DNA of 22,703 nucleotides from JBHHYS01 sp046757645. Lineage in GTDB: Bacteria > Acidobacteriota > Terriglobia > Acidiferrales > 2-02-FULL-67-57. The stretch spans positions 1-22,703 of the forward strand of contig JBHHYS010000040.1 of assembly GCA_046757645.1 (NCBI GenBank). Reading direction: 5' to 3'. The position numbers and the translations under genes are program-made. Positions 6,094 to 13,516 of this stretch are shown piece after piece (position 1 is the first letter of the stretch; each line of letters opens with the position of its first letter). Under the pieces are notes generated by a model that saw only the letters and a list, made by a program, of their open reading frames with translations, made no database searches and was not told where the DNA came from.

Positions 6094-8697
6094 ATGCAAG
6101 GCAAGAGGGGCTTCTTCGCACTGCCGCGGCTGCTGCTGGTGGCCCTGGCGACGCTCTTCGCGGCCGCCACCGTCCTCTACAGCGCCATCTGGATGTACTA
6201 TGTCCGCTGGGAGCCCAAGGCCCTAATCGGCATCGACACCGAATACTCCCCGGCCACCCGTGCCTTTCCCGTCCAGCGCGTAAGAGAAGGCACCGGGGCG
6301 GAGCGAGCCGGGTTGCAGCCGGGCGACCGGATTTTGGCCATCAACGGTCGCCCCCTCGACACCCTCAATCCCTACTTCGATGCCGTGTCTCGAGCCCAGC
6401 CCGGCGATGTGGTTGAGTTGACGCTGGTGCGACCCGGTGCGGCGGCGCTCTTTGTCCTGCCAGTGGTATTGAGCCCCCGGCCGGCAGGGAAGAGTGAGCT
6501 GACGCCGGCGCAGACCGTGGCGCTCGAGCTTATTTGGTCCTTCCCCGTCTTGTTCCTGGTGGTGGGCTTAGGAGTGTTGTTCCTGCGGCTGGAAGACCGC
6601 AACGCCTGGCTCCTGGCCCTGCTGTTTGGCACCTTCATTGCGGGCGCGCCGCTCCTCGAGGTGGAAGGGGCAATCCATCCCACGCTGCGAGGATTTGCGC
6701 TGGCTTACAAGGTGACGTTTGAGGGGTTGTGCGCGGCGATTTTCTACTACTTCTTTGCGGTCTTTCCCGTCTCTTCCCCCATAGACCGCCGTCTACCCTG
6801 GTTGAAACGTGTGTTGCTACTGGCCGCAGCAGCGGTGGTGTTGCCCTTGGGACTGTGGGCGCTGCTGGCCGGCAGTTCCCAGCCTTTACGGGTGTTTGCC
6901 GACCAGGTGGGCGAGAAGCTAATTTACCCGCTGCTAAACGGCTATATCTTTGGCGTATACGGGCTGGGCCTGGTGTCGCTGGTGTGGAACGGCCTGCGCG
7001 CCCCCACCGCGGAGGCGCGCCGGAAGATCCGGGTGATTGTCTGGGGCACTGTGGTCGGCGTCACGCCCTTCCTGGTACTGGCAGCGGCGGCAAATTACGC
7101 CAGGAAACCGTTCTACGGATTTCCTTTTTGGGTTTGGGCCCCGACAGTCCTGGTCATGTTCCTGGTGCCGCTGTCGTTTGCCTACGCGGTGGTGAAGCAC
7201 CGGGTACTGGAAATCCCCCTGCTCTTGAAAAGGAGCGCCCGCTACCTGCTGGTGCAACGGGGGTTTACCCTTCTCACCATTCTCGAGAGCGTGGCCGCCA
7301 CCCTTGTTTTCGTGTTCGTCTTCTCCCATTTCGTGCAACCACAGTTAGAATTTGCCCTGCCGGTGGGTGTGGGTTTTGGCGTGGCCTTCGGGTTGCTCTT
7401 GGCTTGGGCCGGCTCCCACCTCGAAAAGCGGGTCACCGAGCGGATTGACCGCGCCTTCTTCCGCGGTGCCTACGACGCCCGCCAGATTCTCCAGGAGCTG
7501 GCGGAGAAGACGCGCACGGTGAGCAACGGGCAGGAGTTGGCGGCGCTGTTGCAGTATCACCTCATCCAGGCCCTGCAACCCCGGACGCTGGTGGTCTACC
7601 TCCGGACGGGCGACACTCAACTGGTGGCCGAGCGCGGTCGAGTGCTGCCGGGGCTGGAGTCTATTTCCGCCTCGCATCCGGTGCTGGAGGAGTTGGCTCG
7701 TCGCGGCCAGCCTTGGCTCGTGCCTCCCCCCGAAGCCAAAGAGGCTTCCGACCTCTCCCTGCTCTCCCCGCTTAGTCCAGAATGCCTGGTGCCGATTCTG
7801 GCCCGCGACGGCCGGCTGGCCGGCCTGGTGGTGCTGGGCCCGCGGCTCTCGGAGGAACCCTACTCAGGCGAGGACAGGCGTTTGCTGGCCTCGGTCGCCA
7901 GCCAGGCCGGCATCGCGCTGGAAAGCGTCCGTCTGGCCGAGCAGATGGCGGAGCGGATGGAGGCCGAGCGGCGGGCGGCCTTCGAAATCAAGGTCGCCAA
8001 GCAGGTGCAGGACAAGCTCCTTCCCCAGAAGGCCCCGCCGCTCGCCACCCTGGAATACGCCGGCGCCTGCATCCAAGCGCGCACCGTGGGCGGCGATTAC
8101 TACGACTTCCTCGACCTCGGCTCCGGGCGGGTGGGGTTGGTGCTGGCCGACATCGCCGGCAAAGGCATCTCCGCCGCCCTGCTGATGGCCAACCTGCAGG
8201 CCAACCTGCGCAGCCAATACGCGGTCGCTCTCGACGACTTACCCCGGCTGCTGCACTCGGTCAACCGCCTCTTCTACGACTCCACCGCCCCCAGCCACTA
8301 CGCCACCTTTTTCTTTGCGCTCTACGATGACGCCCGCCGCCGCTTGCGCTACGCCAACTGCGGGCACATCCCGCCGCTGCTCCTGCGCGGCGACGCCCGC
8401 GTGGATCGGCTGACGGCCACGGCGACGGTGCTGGGTTTGTTTGAGGAGTGGGAGTCCACCATCGGTGAGGTGCAGCTCGCGCCGGGCGACACCCTGGTGA
8501 TCTTTAGCGATGGGATCACCGAGGCGATGAGCGACGCCGGCGAGGAGTTTGGCGTCGCCCGCCTGCTCGACACCCTCCGGGCGAATTCTCACCTGACAGT
8601 GCCCGCGCTGCTCAGTGCCATCGTCACTACCGTGCAGCAGTTCAGCGGTCGCAAGCAGGAGGACGACCTGACCTTGGTGGTTGCCCGGCCCCGCTAG
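6094..8697 (+). CDS. membrane-anchored PDZ-GAF-PP2C (SpoIIE/RsbU-type) serine phosphatase
   Basis: An 867-residue signalling protein. One N-terminal membrane helix (about 11-34) is followed by an extracytoplasmic PDZ-like domain (about 55-125, with GAERAGLQPGDRILAINGRPL). Then come about eight membrane helices (145-440, for example FPVLFLVVGLGVLFLRL and VLLLAAAAVVLPLGLWALLAG), a GAF-like domain (about 460-610), a short coiled linker and a C-terminal PP2C/SpoIIE phosphatase (about 630-867). The phosphatase metal motifs are present: GGDYYDF 666-672, ADIAGKG 685-691, SDGITEA 805-811, EDDLTLVV 856-863. Such enzymes dephosphorylate anti-anti-sigma proteins in partner-switching pathways; the PDZ and membrane parts probably sense an envelope signal. 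ATG 6094 follows GAGGG. No anti-sigma or STAS gene is nearby, so the target is unknown. Confidence 0.93.
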   Translation: MQGKRGFFALPRLLLVALATLFAAATVLYSAIWMYYVRWEPKALIGIDTEYSPATRAFPVQRVREGTGAERAGLQPGDRILAINGRPLDTLNPYFDAVSRAQPGDVVELTLVRPGAAALFVLPVVLSPRPAGKSELTPAQTVALELIWSFPVLFLVVGLGVLFLRLEDRNAWLLALLFGTFIAGAPLLEVEGAIHPTLRGFALAYKVTFEGLCAAIFYYFFAVFPVSSPIDRRLPWLKRVLLLAAAAVVLPLGLWALLAGSSQPLRVFADQVGEKLIYPLLNGYIFGVYGLGLVSLVWNGLRAPTAEARRKIRVIVWGTVVGVTPFLVLAAAANYARKPFYGFPFWVWAPTVLVMFLVPLSFAYAVVKHRVLEIPLLLKRSARYLLVQRGFTLLTILESVAATLVFVFVFSHFVQPQLEFALPVGVGFGVAFGLLLAWAGSHLEKRVTERIDRAFFRGAYDARQILQELAEKTRTVSNGQELAALLQYHLIQALQPRTLVVYLRTGDTQLVAERGRVLPGLESISASHPVLEELARRGQPWLVPPPEAKEASDLSLLSPLSPECLVPILARDGRLAGLVVLGPRLSEEPYSGEDRRLLASVASQAGIALESVRLAEQMAERMEAERRAAFEIKVAKQVQDKLLPQKAPPLATLEYAGACIQARTVGGDYYDFLDLGSGRVGLVLADIAGKGISAALLMANLQANLRSQYAVALDDLPRLLHSVNRLFYDSTAPSHYATFFFALYDDARRRLRYANCGHIPPLLLRGDARVDRLTATATVLGLFEEWESTIGEVQLAPGDTLVIFSDGITEAMSDAGEEFGVARLLDTLRANSHLTVPALLSAIVTTVQQFSGRKQEDDLTLVVARPR

Positions 8698-8709
8698 CGA
8701 GCGCACCTT

Positions 8710-8725
8710 CACTCCCGCGGGAGTG
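8710..8725. terminator. palindrome between convergent genes
   Basis: CACTCCCGCGGGAGTG is a perfect 16-bp palindrome 13 nt after the phosphatase stop codon. A second hairpin, CGCCC-GCCG-GGGCG (8784-8797), abuts the stop of the gene on the other strand. Neither has a T-run, so terminator function is only suggested by position. Confidence 0.35.
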
Positions 8726-8798
8726 GGAGGCGAGAGATGCAGGGTCGAAGGGCGGGGGCAGCCGGAGGCGGTTCAATCCATAACGCCCGCCGGGGCGG

Positions 8799-9062
8799 CT
8801 AGGCTTCTTCCAGTTCTGCCTTGGCTTCCAGGATGGCTTTGTCGACCTTGGCTTCTTCGCGCTTGTCCTGGTTGTCCACCATATCCCAGACGGGGTCTTC
8901 CGGGAGTTCGACTTCGCGCGACTTGCCGGTGCGGGCGTGCCGCACCAGTAGGACGAAGCTGGCCTGGTCTTCGTCGTGGCTCTTGAGTTCGACCTTCAGC
9001 TCGGGCGCCAGCGTGCCCAGGCGGGCTTCGATGGCCGCCCAGTATTTGTCGTCTTCGCCCAT
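8799..9062 (-). CDS. small acidic protein of unknown function
   Basis: An 87-residue protein starting MGEDDKYWAAIEARL. It is rich in Glu, Asp and Lys, with no signal peptide, membrane helix or Cys/His motif. The middle (VELKSHDEDQASFVLLVRHA) looks like beta strands, and the C-terminus (KREEAKVDKAILEAKAELEE) should be a charged helix or coiled coil. ATG 9062 is preceded by GAGAGG at 8 nt. The longer frame to 9176 overlaps the end of the M16 gene and is less likely. It lies 76 nt downstream of the peptidase on the same strand and is probably cotranscribed. I recognise no family. Confidence 0.7.
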   Translation of the reverse strand: MGEDDKYWAAIEARLGTLAPELKVELKSHDEDQASFVLLVRHARTGKSREVELPEDPVWDMVDNQDKREEAKVDKAILEAKAELEEA

Positions 9063-9138
9063 CGGGCTGCCTCTCGCCGTTGCAGCGGAAAGCCTATCCT
9101 CGCGGTTCTGGCCGCTGGGGTCAAGCGCCCCGACCCGC

Positions 9139-10416
9139 CTAACACTCCAATTCGCTGCGGGCGGGCTCGAAACCATCCACTTGGCCGAGCGCGGTGACGC
9201 CCACCAGTTGCGGCTGGAAGAACTCCTGGGCGATGGCTTGGAGCTGCTCGGGGGTGACCGCGTCCACCCCCGCCAGAATCTCGTCGAAGCTGGAGAAGCG
9301 CCTGAAGTAGATCTCCTGCCGGGCCAAGTTGGACATTCGGGCGCTCGTGGATTCCAGCGAGAACATCAGGCTCGCCTTCAAGTTTTCTTGAGCGCGCTGC
9401 AACTCCTCGGCTGCGACCGGCTCGCGCTTCAAGCGGGCAAACTCCCCCAGGATCAGCCGCAAGGTCTGCCGGACACTGTCCCGGGCGGTGCCGGCATAGA
9501 CGGTCAGGCAGCCGGTGTCCCGGTAGGCGTGCTGGTCGGAGAAGATGGCGTAGGCGAGTCCCTCGCGCTCGCGAATGTTCTGAAACAGCCGCGAGGACAT
9601 CCCCCCGCCGAGAATGTTGTTCAGCAGCGCCACCCCGTAGCGCTGCTCGTGGGCCAGCGGGTGGCAGGGAACGCCCACACAGAGATGAACCTGCTCGAGT
9701 TCCTGTTTGCGCCGGGTGGTGATGCGGGCGTGGGGCTTCGGGGTGGAATCCTGATGGCCGTTCGGGTGGGCGCGAATCGCGCCGAACTTTTCCTCTACCA
9801 CCTCCACGAAGCGCGGGTGTTCGAGGCCTCCGGCGGCGGTGATGACCATCTGGTTGGGGACGTACCAGCGTCGGAAGAACTCCTGCACCACCGTGCGGTG
9901 AAAGTCGTGCAGGGTATCTTTGGTGCCGAGGATGGGCCGGCCGATGGGGTGGTCGCGCCAGAAGTTCTGGGTAAAGATTTCGTGCACCAGGGAGTCGGGG
10001 TTGTCCTCGTCCATATTGATCTCTTCGATCACCACGCCGCGCTCTTTGTCGATGTCGGGCTCGCGAAACACCGGGGTGAGCACCAGGTCGGCGAGAACGT
10101 CGAAGGCGCGGGGGAGGTGCTCGTCCAGAACCTTGGCGTTGAAGCAGACCAGTTCCTTGGCGGTGAAGGCGTCGAGGTGCCCGCCCAGGGAGTCGGCCTC
10201 GCGGGCGATCTCCTCGGCGCTGCGGTGCGCGGTGCCCTTGAAGACCATATGCTCGATGAAATGCGAGATGCCGTTGAGCGCCGAGGGCTCGATGCGCGAC
10301 CCGCTCTTCACCCAAATCCCCACCGTCACCGTGCGCACCTGCGGCATCTCCTCGGTGACGATGGTGAGACCGTTGGGTAGCTGCTCTCTTTTGATCATGT
10401 GCTCGGTGCTGGTCAT
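9139..10416 (-). CDS. M16-family zinc metallopeptidase
   Basis: Insulinase/mitochondrial-processing-peptidase-like protease of 425 residues. It begins MTSTEHMIKREQLPNGLTIV and shows the inverted zinc motif HFIEH (H52, E55, H56), followed by the third ligand region ERGVVIEEINMDEDNPD about 75 residues later. The C-terminal inactive half is also present (SSRLFQNIREREGLAYAIFS, then the family's terminal EFF-Q-P). Subfamily M16B proteins of this size (PqqL/YmxG/MPP-like) work as dimers on short peptides or processing intermediates. I choose ATG 10416; ATG 10398 is also possible, and the frame to 10515 has poor upstream sequence. Divergent from rlmN; the small acidic gene follows. Confidence 0.93.
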   Translation of the reverse strand: MTSTEHMIKREQLPNGLTIVTEEMPQVRTVTVGIWVKSGSRIEPSALNGISHFIEHMVFKGTAHRSAEEIAREADSLGGHLDAFTAKELVCFNAKVLDEHLPRAFDVLADLVLTPVFREPDIDKERGVVIEEINMDEDNPDSLVHEIFTQNFWRDHPIGRPILGTKDTLHDFHRTVVQEFFRRWYVPNQMVITAAGGLEHPRFVEVVEEKFGAIRAHPNGHQDSTPKPHARITTRRKQELEQVHLCVGVPCHPLAHEQRYGVALLNNILGGGMSSRLFQNIREREGLAYAIFSDQHAYRDTGCLTVYAGTARDSVRQTLRLILGEFARLKREPVAAEELQRAQENLKASLMFSLESTSARMSNLARQEIYFRRFSSFDEILAGVDAVTPEQLQAIAQEFFQPQLVGVTALGQVDGFEPARSELEC

Positions 10417-10571
10417 TGCTCTTCTACCCGCAAGCCTGCTCGCCTCCACCCCGCGGGCTCGGTGGGGCTCTCCCGGTGGACGAATCTTGTAGCACAACTG
10501 CCCTCCCTTTTCCACATTCCGCTAACTGTTTCCTATTCAACAAGTTAGCCGGAGCCGCCCCCCCTACCGGC

Positions 10572-10600
10572 TTGTCCGCGCCTCTGGGCTACACTAGAAT
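10572..10600 (+). promoter_or_regulatory. candidate promoter of rlmN
   Basis: TTGTCC (10572-10577), a 17-bp spacer, TAGAAT (10595-10600). Predicted start near 10607, giving a leader of about 36 nt to ATG 10643. Confidence 0.5.
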
Positions 10601-10642
10601 GGATGCGCCCCCGACGGGCGGCGGTTCCCCGGCTTCTTGACC

Positions 10643-11764
10643 ATGCCCATTGAGCTTCTCGGCCTGACACTCGAGGCTCTCCGCGGCCTCGCGGTCGAGT
10701 GGGGCGAACCCCCCTACCGCGGCAACCAGCTCTACCACGCGCTCTACGCCGAGGAGTGCCTTGAGTTCAGCCGGATGACCAGCCTCCCCCGCGGCTTGCG
10801 CGCCCGGCTGGAGCGCGAAGCCTGCCTCACCCCGCCGCGGGTTGAGAAGCGCTACACCTCCGCCGACGGCACCATCCGCTACCTTCTCCGGCTCCCGGCA
10901 GCAACGGGGAATGAGCTCAGCTCGGACGAGGGGCGGAGTGTACCCCGCGAACGAGGGGACAGCAGCTCTTCCTCGGTCAGCGTTGAAACCGTCTGGATGC
11001 CGGAAGCGGCCCGGCAGACGCTGTGCCTCTCCACCCAGGCCGGCTGTGCCGTGGACTGCCACTTTTGCGCCACTGCGCAGCTTGGCCTGCTGCGCAATCT
11101 TTCCGCGAGGGAGATTGTCGGGCAGGTGCTGGTCGCTCGCGCCGACCACCGCCGCCATCTGCGCCCCTCCACCAATATCGTGCTGATGGGCCAGGGCGAG
11201 CCCCTGCTCAACTACGATGCCACCCTGCGGGCTGTCCGCCTGCTGGCCGACCCCGCAGGAATAAGTATCCCCCTCAAGAGCATTACCCTCTCCACCGTGG
11301 GCATCATCCCCGGCATCCGCCGCTTGGCCGAAGAGGAAGTCCGGCCCCGGCTGGCCGTCTCCCTCAGCGCCACCACCGAGGAGCAGCGCAGCGCCCTGAT
11401 GCCCATCAACCGCAAGTATCCCCTGGGCGAGCTGCTCGAGGTGTGCCGGCAGTACCCCCTGAGACTTCGGGAGCGGCTGACCTTTGAGTATGTGCTGGTC
11501 GGCGGCTTTAACGATACCCCCGCCGACGCCCGGCGCTTGGCCCAGTTGCTCGCCGGCCTCCGCGCCAAGGTCAACCTCATCCCCTGGAACCCCGCGCCCG
11601 GCTTGCCCTACTGCGCCCCGGACGAAGTGCGGGTGGCCGATTTCCAGCGCACCCTCCGCCAGGCGGGCCGGTTGGCCTTCATTCGACGTCCCCGTGGCCA
11701 GGACATCTTCGCCGCCTGCGGCCAACTCGCTTCGTGGGAAACTTCCACCCCAGCCCGCGTCTAA
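10643..11764 (+). CDS. rlmN: 23S rRNA/tRNA adenine-C2 methyltransferase RlmN
   Basis: Radical SAM enzyme that methylates A2503 of 23S rRNA and A37 of some tRNAs. The 373-residue protein has the C-x3-C-x2-C cluster CAVDCHFC (C135, C139, C142), MGQGEP at 182-187, LRERLTFEYVLVGGFND, and the methyl-carrying catalytic Cys in DIFAACGQL (C359, matching E. coli C355), with its partner C128. ATG 10643 is preferred to a TTG two codons upstream. Odd: between the usual YLLRLP and VETVWMPE segments there is an extra stretch of about 27 residues rich in Ser, Glu and Arg (about 87-114). It keeps the frame and carries short direct repeats at DNA level. It should form a surface loop. Identity is firm. Confidence 0.95.
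   Translation: MPIELLGLTLEALRGLAVEWGEPPYRGNQLYHALYAEECLEFSRMTSLPRGLRARLEREACLTPPRVEKRYTSADGTIRYLLRLPAATGNELSSDEGRSVPRERGDSSSSSVSVETVWMPEAARQTLCLSTQAGCAVDCHFCATAQLGLLRNLSAREIVGQVLVARADHRRHLRPSTNIVLMGQGEPLLNYDATLRAVRLLADPAGISIPLKSITLSTVGIIPGIRRLAEEEVRPRLAVSLSATTEEQRSALMPINRKYPLGELLEVCRQYPLRLRERLTFEYVLVGGFNDTPADARRLAQLLAGLRAKVNLIPWNPAPGLPYCAPDEVRVADFQRTLRQAGRLAFIRRPRGQDIFAACGQLASWETSTPARV
10925..10962 (+). repeat. short direct repeats inside the rlmN insertion
   Basis: ACGAGGGG occurs twice, at about 10926-10933 and 10951-10958, separated by CGGAGTGTACCCCGCGA. The surrounding 80 bp correspond to residues absent from typical RlmN proteins and are flanked by GAGCT/AGCTC. Confidence 0.5.
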
Positions 11765-11866
11765 CTGCGTTCACCTCTCGACGCAGCCCGGGACAAAGAA
11801 TCTCGCTCCGACCGCACCCCTCGGGTGCCCGTTCGCCCACGAATTTCGACTTTTCGCACAAAATGG

Positions 11867-11895
11867 TTGACACCCCTGCGCGAGGAACCTAGACT
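11867..11895 (+). promoter_or_regulatory. strong sigma70-type promoter of the B12 radical SAM gene
   Basis: Perfect TTGACA (11867-11872), a 17-bp spacer, TAGACT (11890-11895). Predicted start near 11902, upstream of the GGGAGGTGAG ribosome site. This is the best promoter match in the window. Confidence 0.7.
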
Positions 11896-11938
11896 TCACA
11901 GCACTATTGTTCGTTTCGCTTATGGGAGGTGAGGTTTC

Positions 11939-13429
11939 TTGCGCATTCTCTTTTACGTTCCGGACAATTGCATCACCCACAGCTATATGCCTACCCTGTG
12001 GCCCCATCTCCTCAAAGCCCTGACCCCGCCCGGGCACGAAGTCCTCACCGTTGACGGCAACGTCATCCGCCTGTGCCCTGAGGAGCTCGCCGACTACGTT
12101 CGTCGCGAACGCGTGGATCTGGTGGGTATCGGCGGCATGACCCGCACCATCCACCGTTCCTACGCCGTCGCCGACAGTCTCCGCGCCCTGGGCGTGCCCG
12201 TTATTATGGGCGGCCCGCACGTCACCGAAGAGCCTGAGGAAGCCTTGGAGCACGCCAACGCGGTCGTCTGCGGCGAGGCCGACGACCTTTGGCCGCAACT
12301 GCTGGCCGACTTCGAAGGAGGAAAACTCCAGCCGGTCTACCGCGCCTGCGAAAAGCCCAGCCTAGCCAACTACCCCATCATGGGCTGGGAGCAGATGGAC
12401 TTCAAACAGTTTACCCTCCTGCCCCGCTGGCTCTACCGGCTTTTCCAGGCCCTGGGTTGGAAACGCTACGACATCAATATCACCCCGCTGGAAACCGGCC
12501 GCGGCTGCCCCTACCGCTGCGACTTCTGCACCGTCAGTCCCTTTTTCGGCGAGCAGGTGCGCTTCCGCACCAACGAGAACGTGATCGAAGAGCTGAAGCT
12601 CCTCGAGCGCTTGGGCCGCACCTTCGTCTTCTTTGTGGACGACAACTTTGCCATCAATCCCCCGCGCACCAAATCGCTCCTGCGCGCCATGATCGATGCC
12701 GGCCTGCGTCTCCCCTGGGCTGCCCAGATCTCTATGAACCTGCTGCGCGACCCCGAACTCCTCGACCTGATGAAGGGCGCTGGCTGCATCGGCGTCTTTA
12801 TTGGCCTCGAGTCCGTGCTCCCCGAAAGCCTGGCGCAGATGAGCAAGAGCTTCAATAAACCCAACGAGTACGACCGGATCATCGGCGAGCTGCACCGCCG
12901 GGGGATCTACTGCGTTACCGGGTTCATCTTTGGCATCGACGCTGACCGCCCCGGGGTCGCCCGAAAGACTTGGGAGGTGTTGCGGACTTGGACGCCCGGC
13001 TTTTTCCCTATCTTCAGCCAGCTCACCCCTTTGCCGGGCACCCCCCTGTTCAAGATGCTGCGCACCCAGGGCCGCCTGGAAGAGCGTCACTGGCTCAACT
13101 ACCGTCCCTACGGCACCGCCTTCCGGCCCAAGCAGATGTCCCCCAAGGAACTCGAAAGCGAGATTCGCACCGCCTGGCAACTCGCCTACAGCGCCTCCAG
13201 CGTGCTGGAGCGCGTGCGCGGCATGCGCGGGCGCTGGTGGGTCCACAAGCTCATCTATCTGTTCGCTACGCTGGCCTTCCGCGGCGTCTACTTCCGCCAG
13301 ATGAGTGCCCGGGCCTGGCTACGTGCCATCTGGAGCTACCGCCGCGCCCTCTGGGAAGTTTTCGCTGTGCGCCCGCCCCTCGCCGAACCTCCTGTCTCCT
13401 CCGAGCCTGACGCTGTCGCCGCCGACTAG
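11939..13429 (+). CDS. B12-binding-domain radical SAM protein
   Basis: A 496-residue enzyme with an N-terminal cobalamin-binding-type Rossmann domain (about 1-150; VDLVGIGGM near 59-67 and GGPHVTEEPEEAL near 91-104). A radical SAM core follows with CPYRCDFC (C190, C194, C197), TFVFFVDDNFAINP and GVFIGLESVLPESL, then a C-terminal extension like that of BchE/HpnP-class proteins (PLPGTPLF followed by a basic helical tail, about 370-470). Relatives perform methylations or oxidative cyclisations on lipids, hopanoids or tetrapyrroles; the substrate here cannot be assigned from sequence. The classical DxHxxG cobalamin motif is not evident. Start TTG 11939 is supported by GGGAGGTGAG 8-9 nt upstream. 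Ends 87 nt before the permease, which has its own promoter. Confidence 0.9.
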   Translation: MRILFYVPDNCITHSYMPTLWPHLLKALTPPGHEVLTVDGNVIRLCPEELADYVRRERVDLVGIGGMTRTIHRSYAVADSLRALGVPVIMGGPHVTEEPEEALEHANAVVCGEADDLWPQLLADFEGGKLQPVYRACEKPSLANYPIMGWEQMDFKQFTLLPRWLYRLFQALGWKRYDINITPLETGRGCPYRCDFCTVSPFFGEQVRFRTNENVIEELKLLERLGRTFVFFVDDNFAINPPRTKSLLRAMIDAGLRLPWAAQISMNLLRDPELLDLMKGAGCIGVFIGLESVLPESLAQMSKSFNKPNEYDRIIGELHRRGIYCVTGFIFGIDADRPGVARKTWEVLRTWTPGFFPIFSQLTPLPGTPLFKMLRTQGRLEERHWLNYRPYGTAFRPKQMSPKELESEIRTAWQLAYSASSVLERVRGMRGRWWVHKLIYLFATLAFRGVYFRQMSARAWLRAIWSYRRALWEVFAVRPPLAEPPVSSEPDAVAAD

Positions 13430-13479
13430 CTTCATTCGGCGCGCCCCCACCGGCGAAAGCCAAATCCTCAGCCGCTTGG

Positions 13480-13508
13480 TTGACCTTATCTGCCCGCCGC
13501 ACTAGGAT
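13480..13508 (+). promoter_or_regulatory. candidate promoter of the permease-kynureninase operon
   Basis: TTGACC (13480-13485), a 17-bp spacer, TAGGAT (13503-13508). The predicted start near 13515 is only about 2 nt ahead of the TTG start codon, so the mRNA would be leaderless or nearly so unless a read-through transcript from the radical SAM gene is used. Confidence 0.45.
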
Positions 13509-13516
13509 GGCGGACT

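Noticed and set aside
5404..6099. 231-codon minus-strand frame opposite the AhpD-family gene
   Set aside because: Shadow. It is uninterrupted by the TGA only because it is on the other strand, and it shows no motifs.
8821..10380. 519-codon plus-strand open frame
   Set aside because: Antisense shadow of the M16 peptidase and the small acidic gene; no ribosome site and no recognisable domain.
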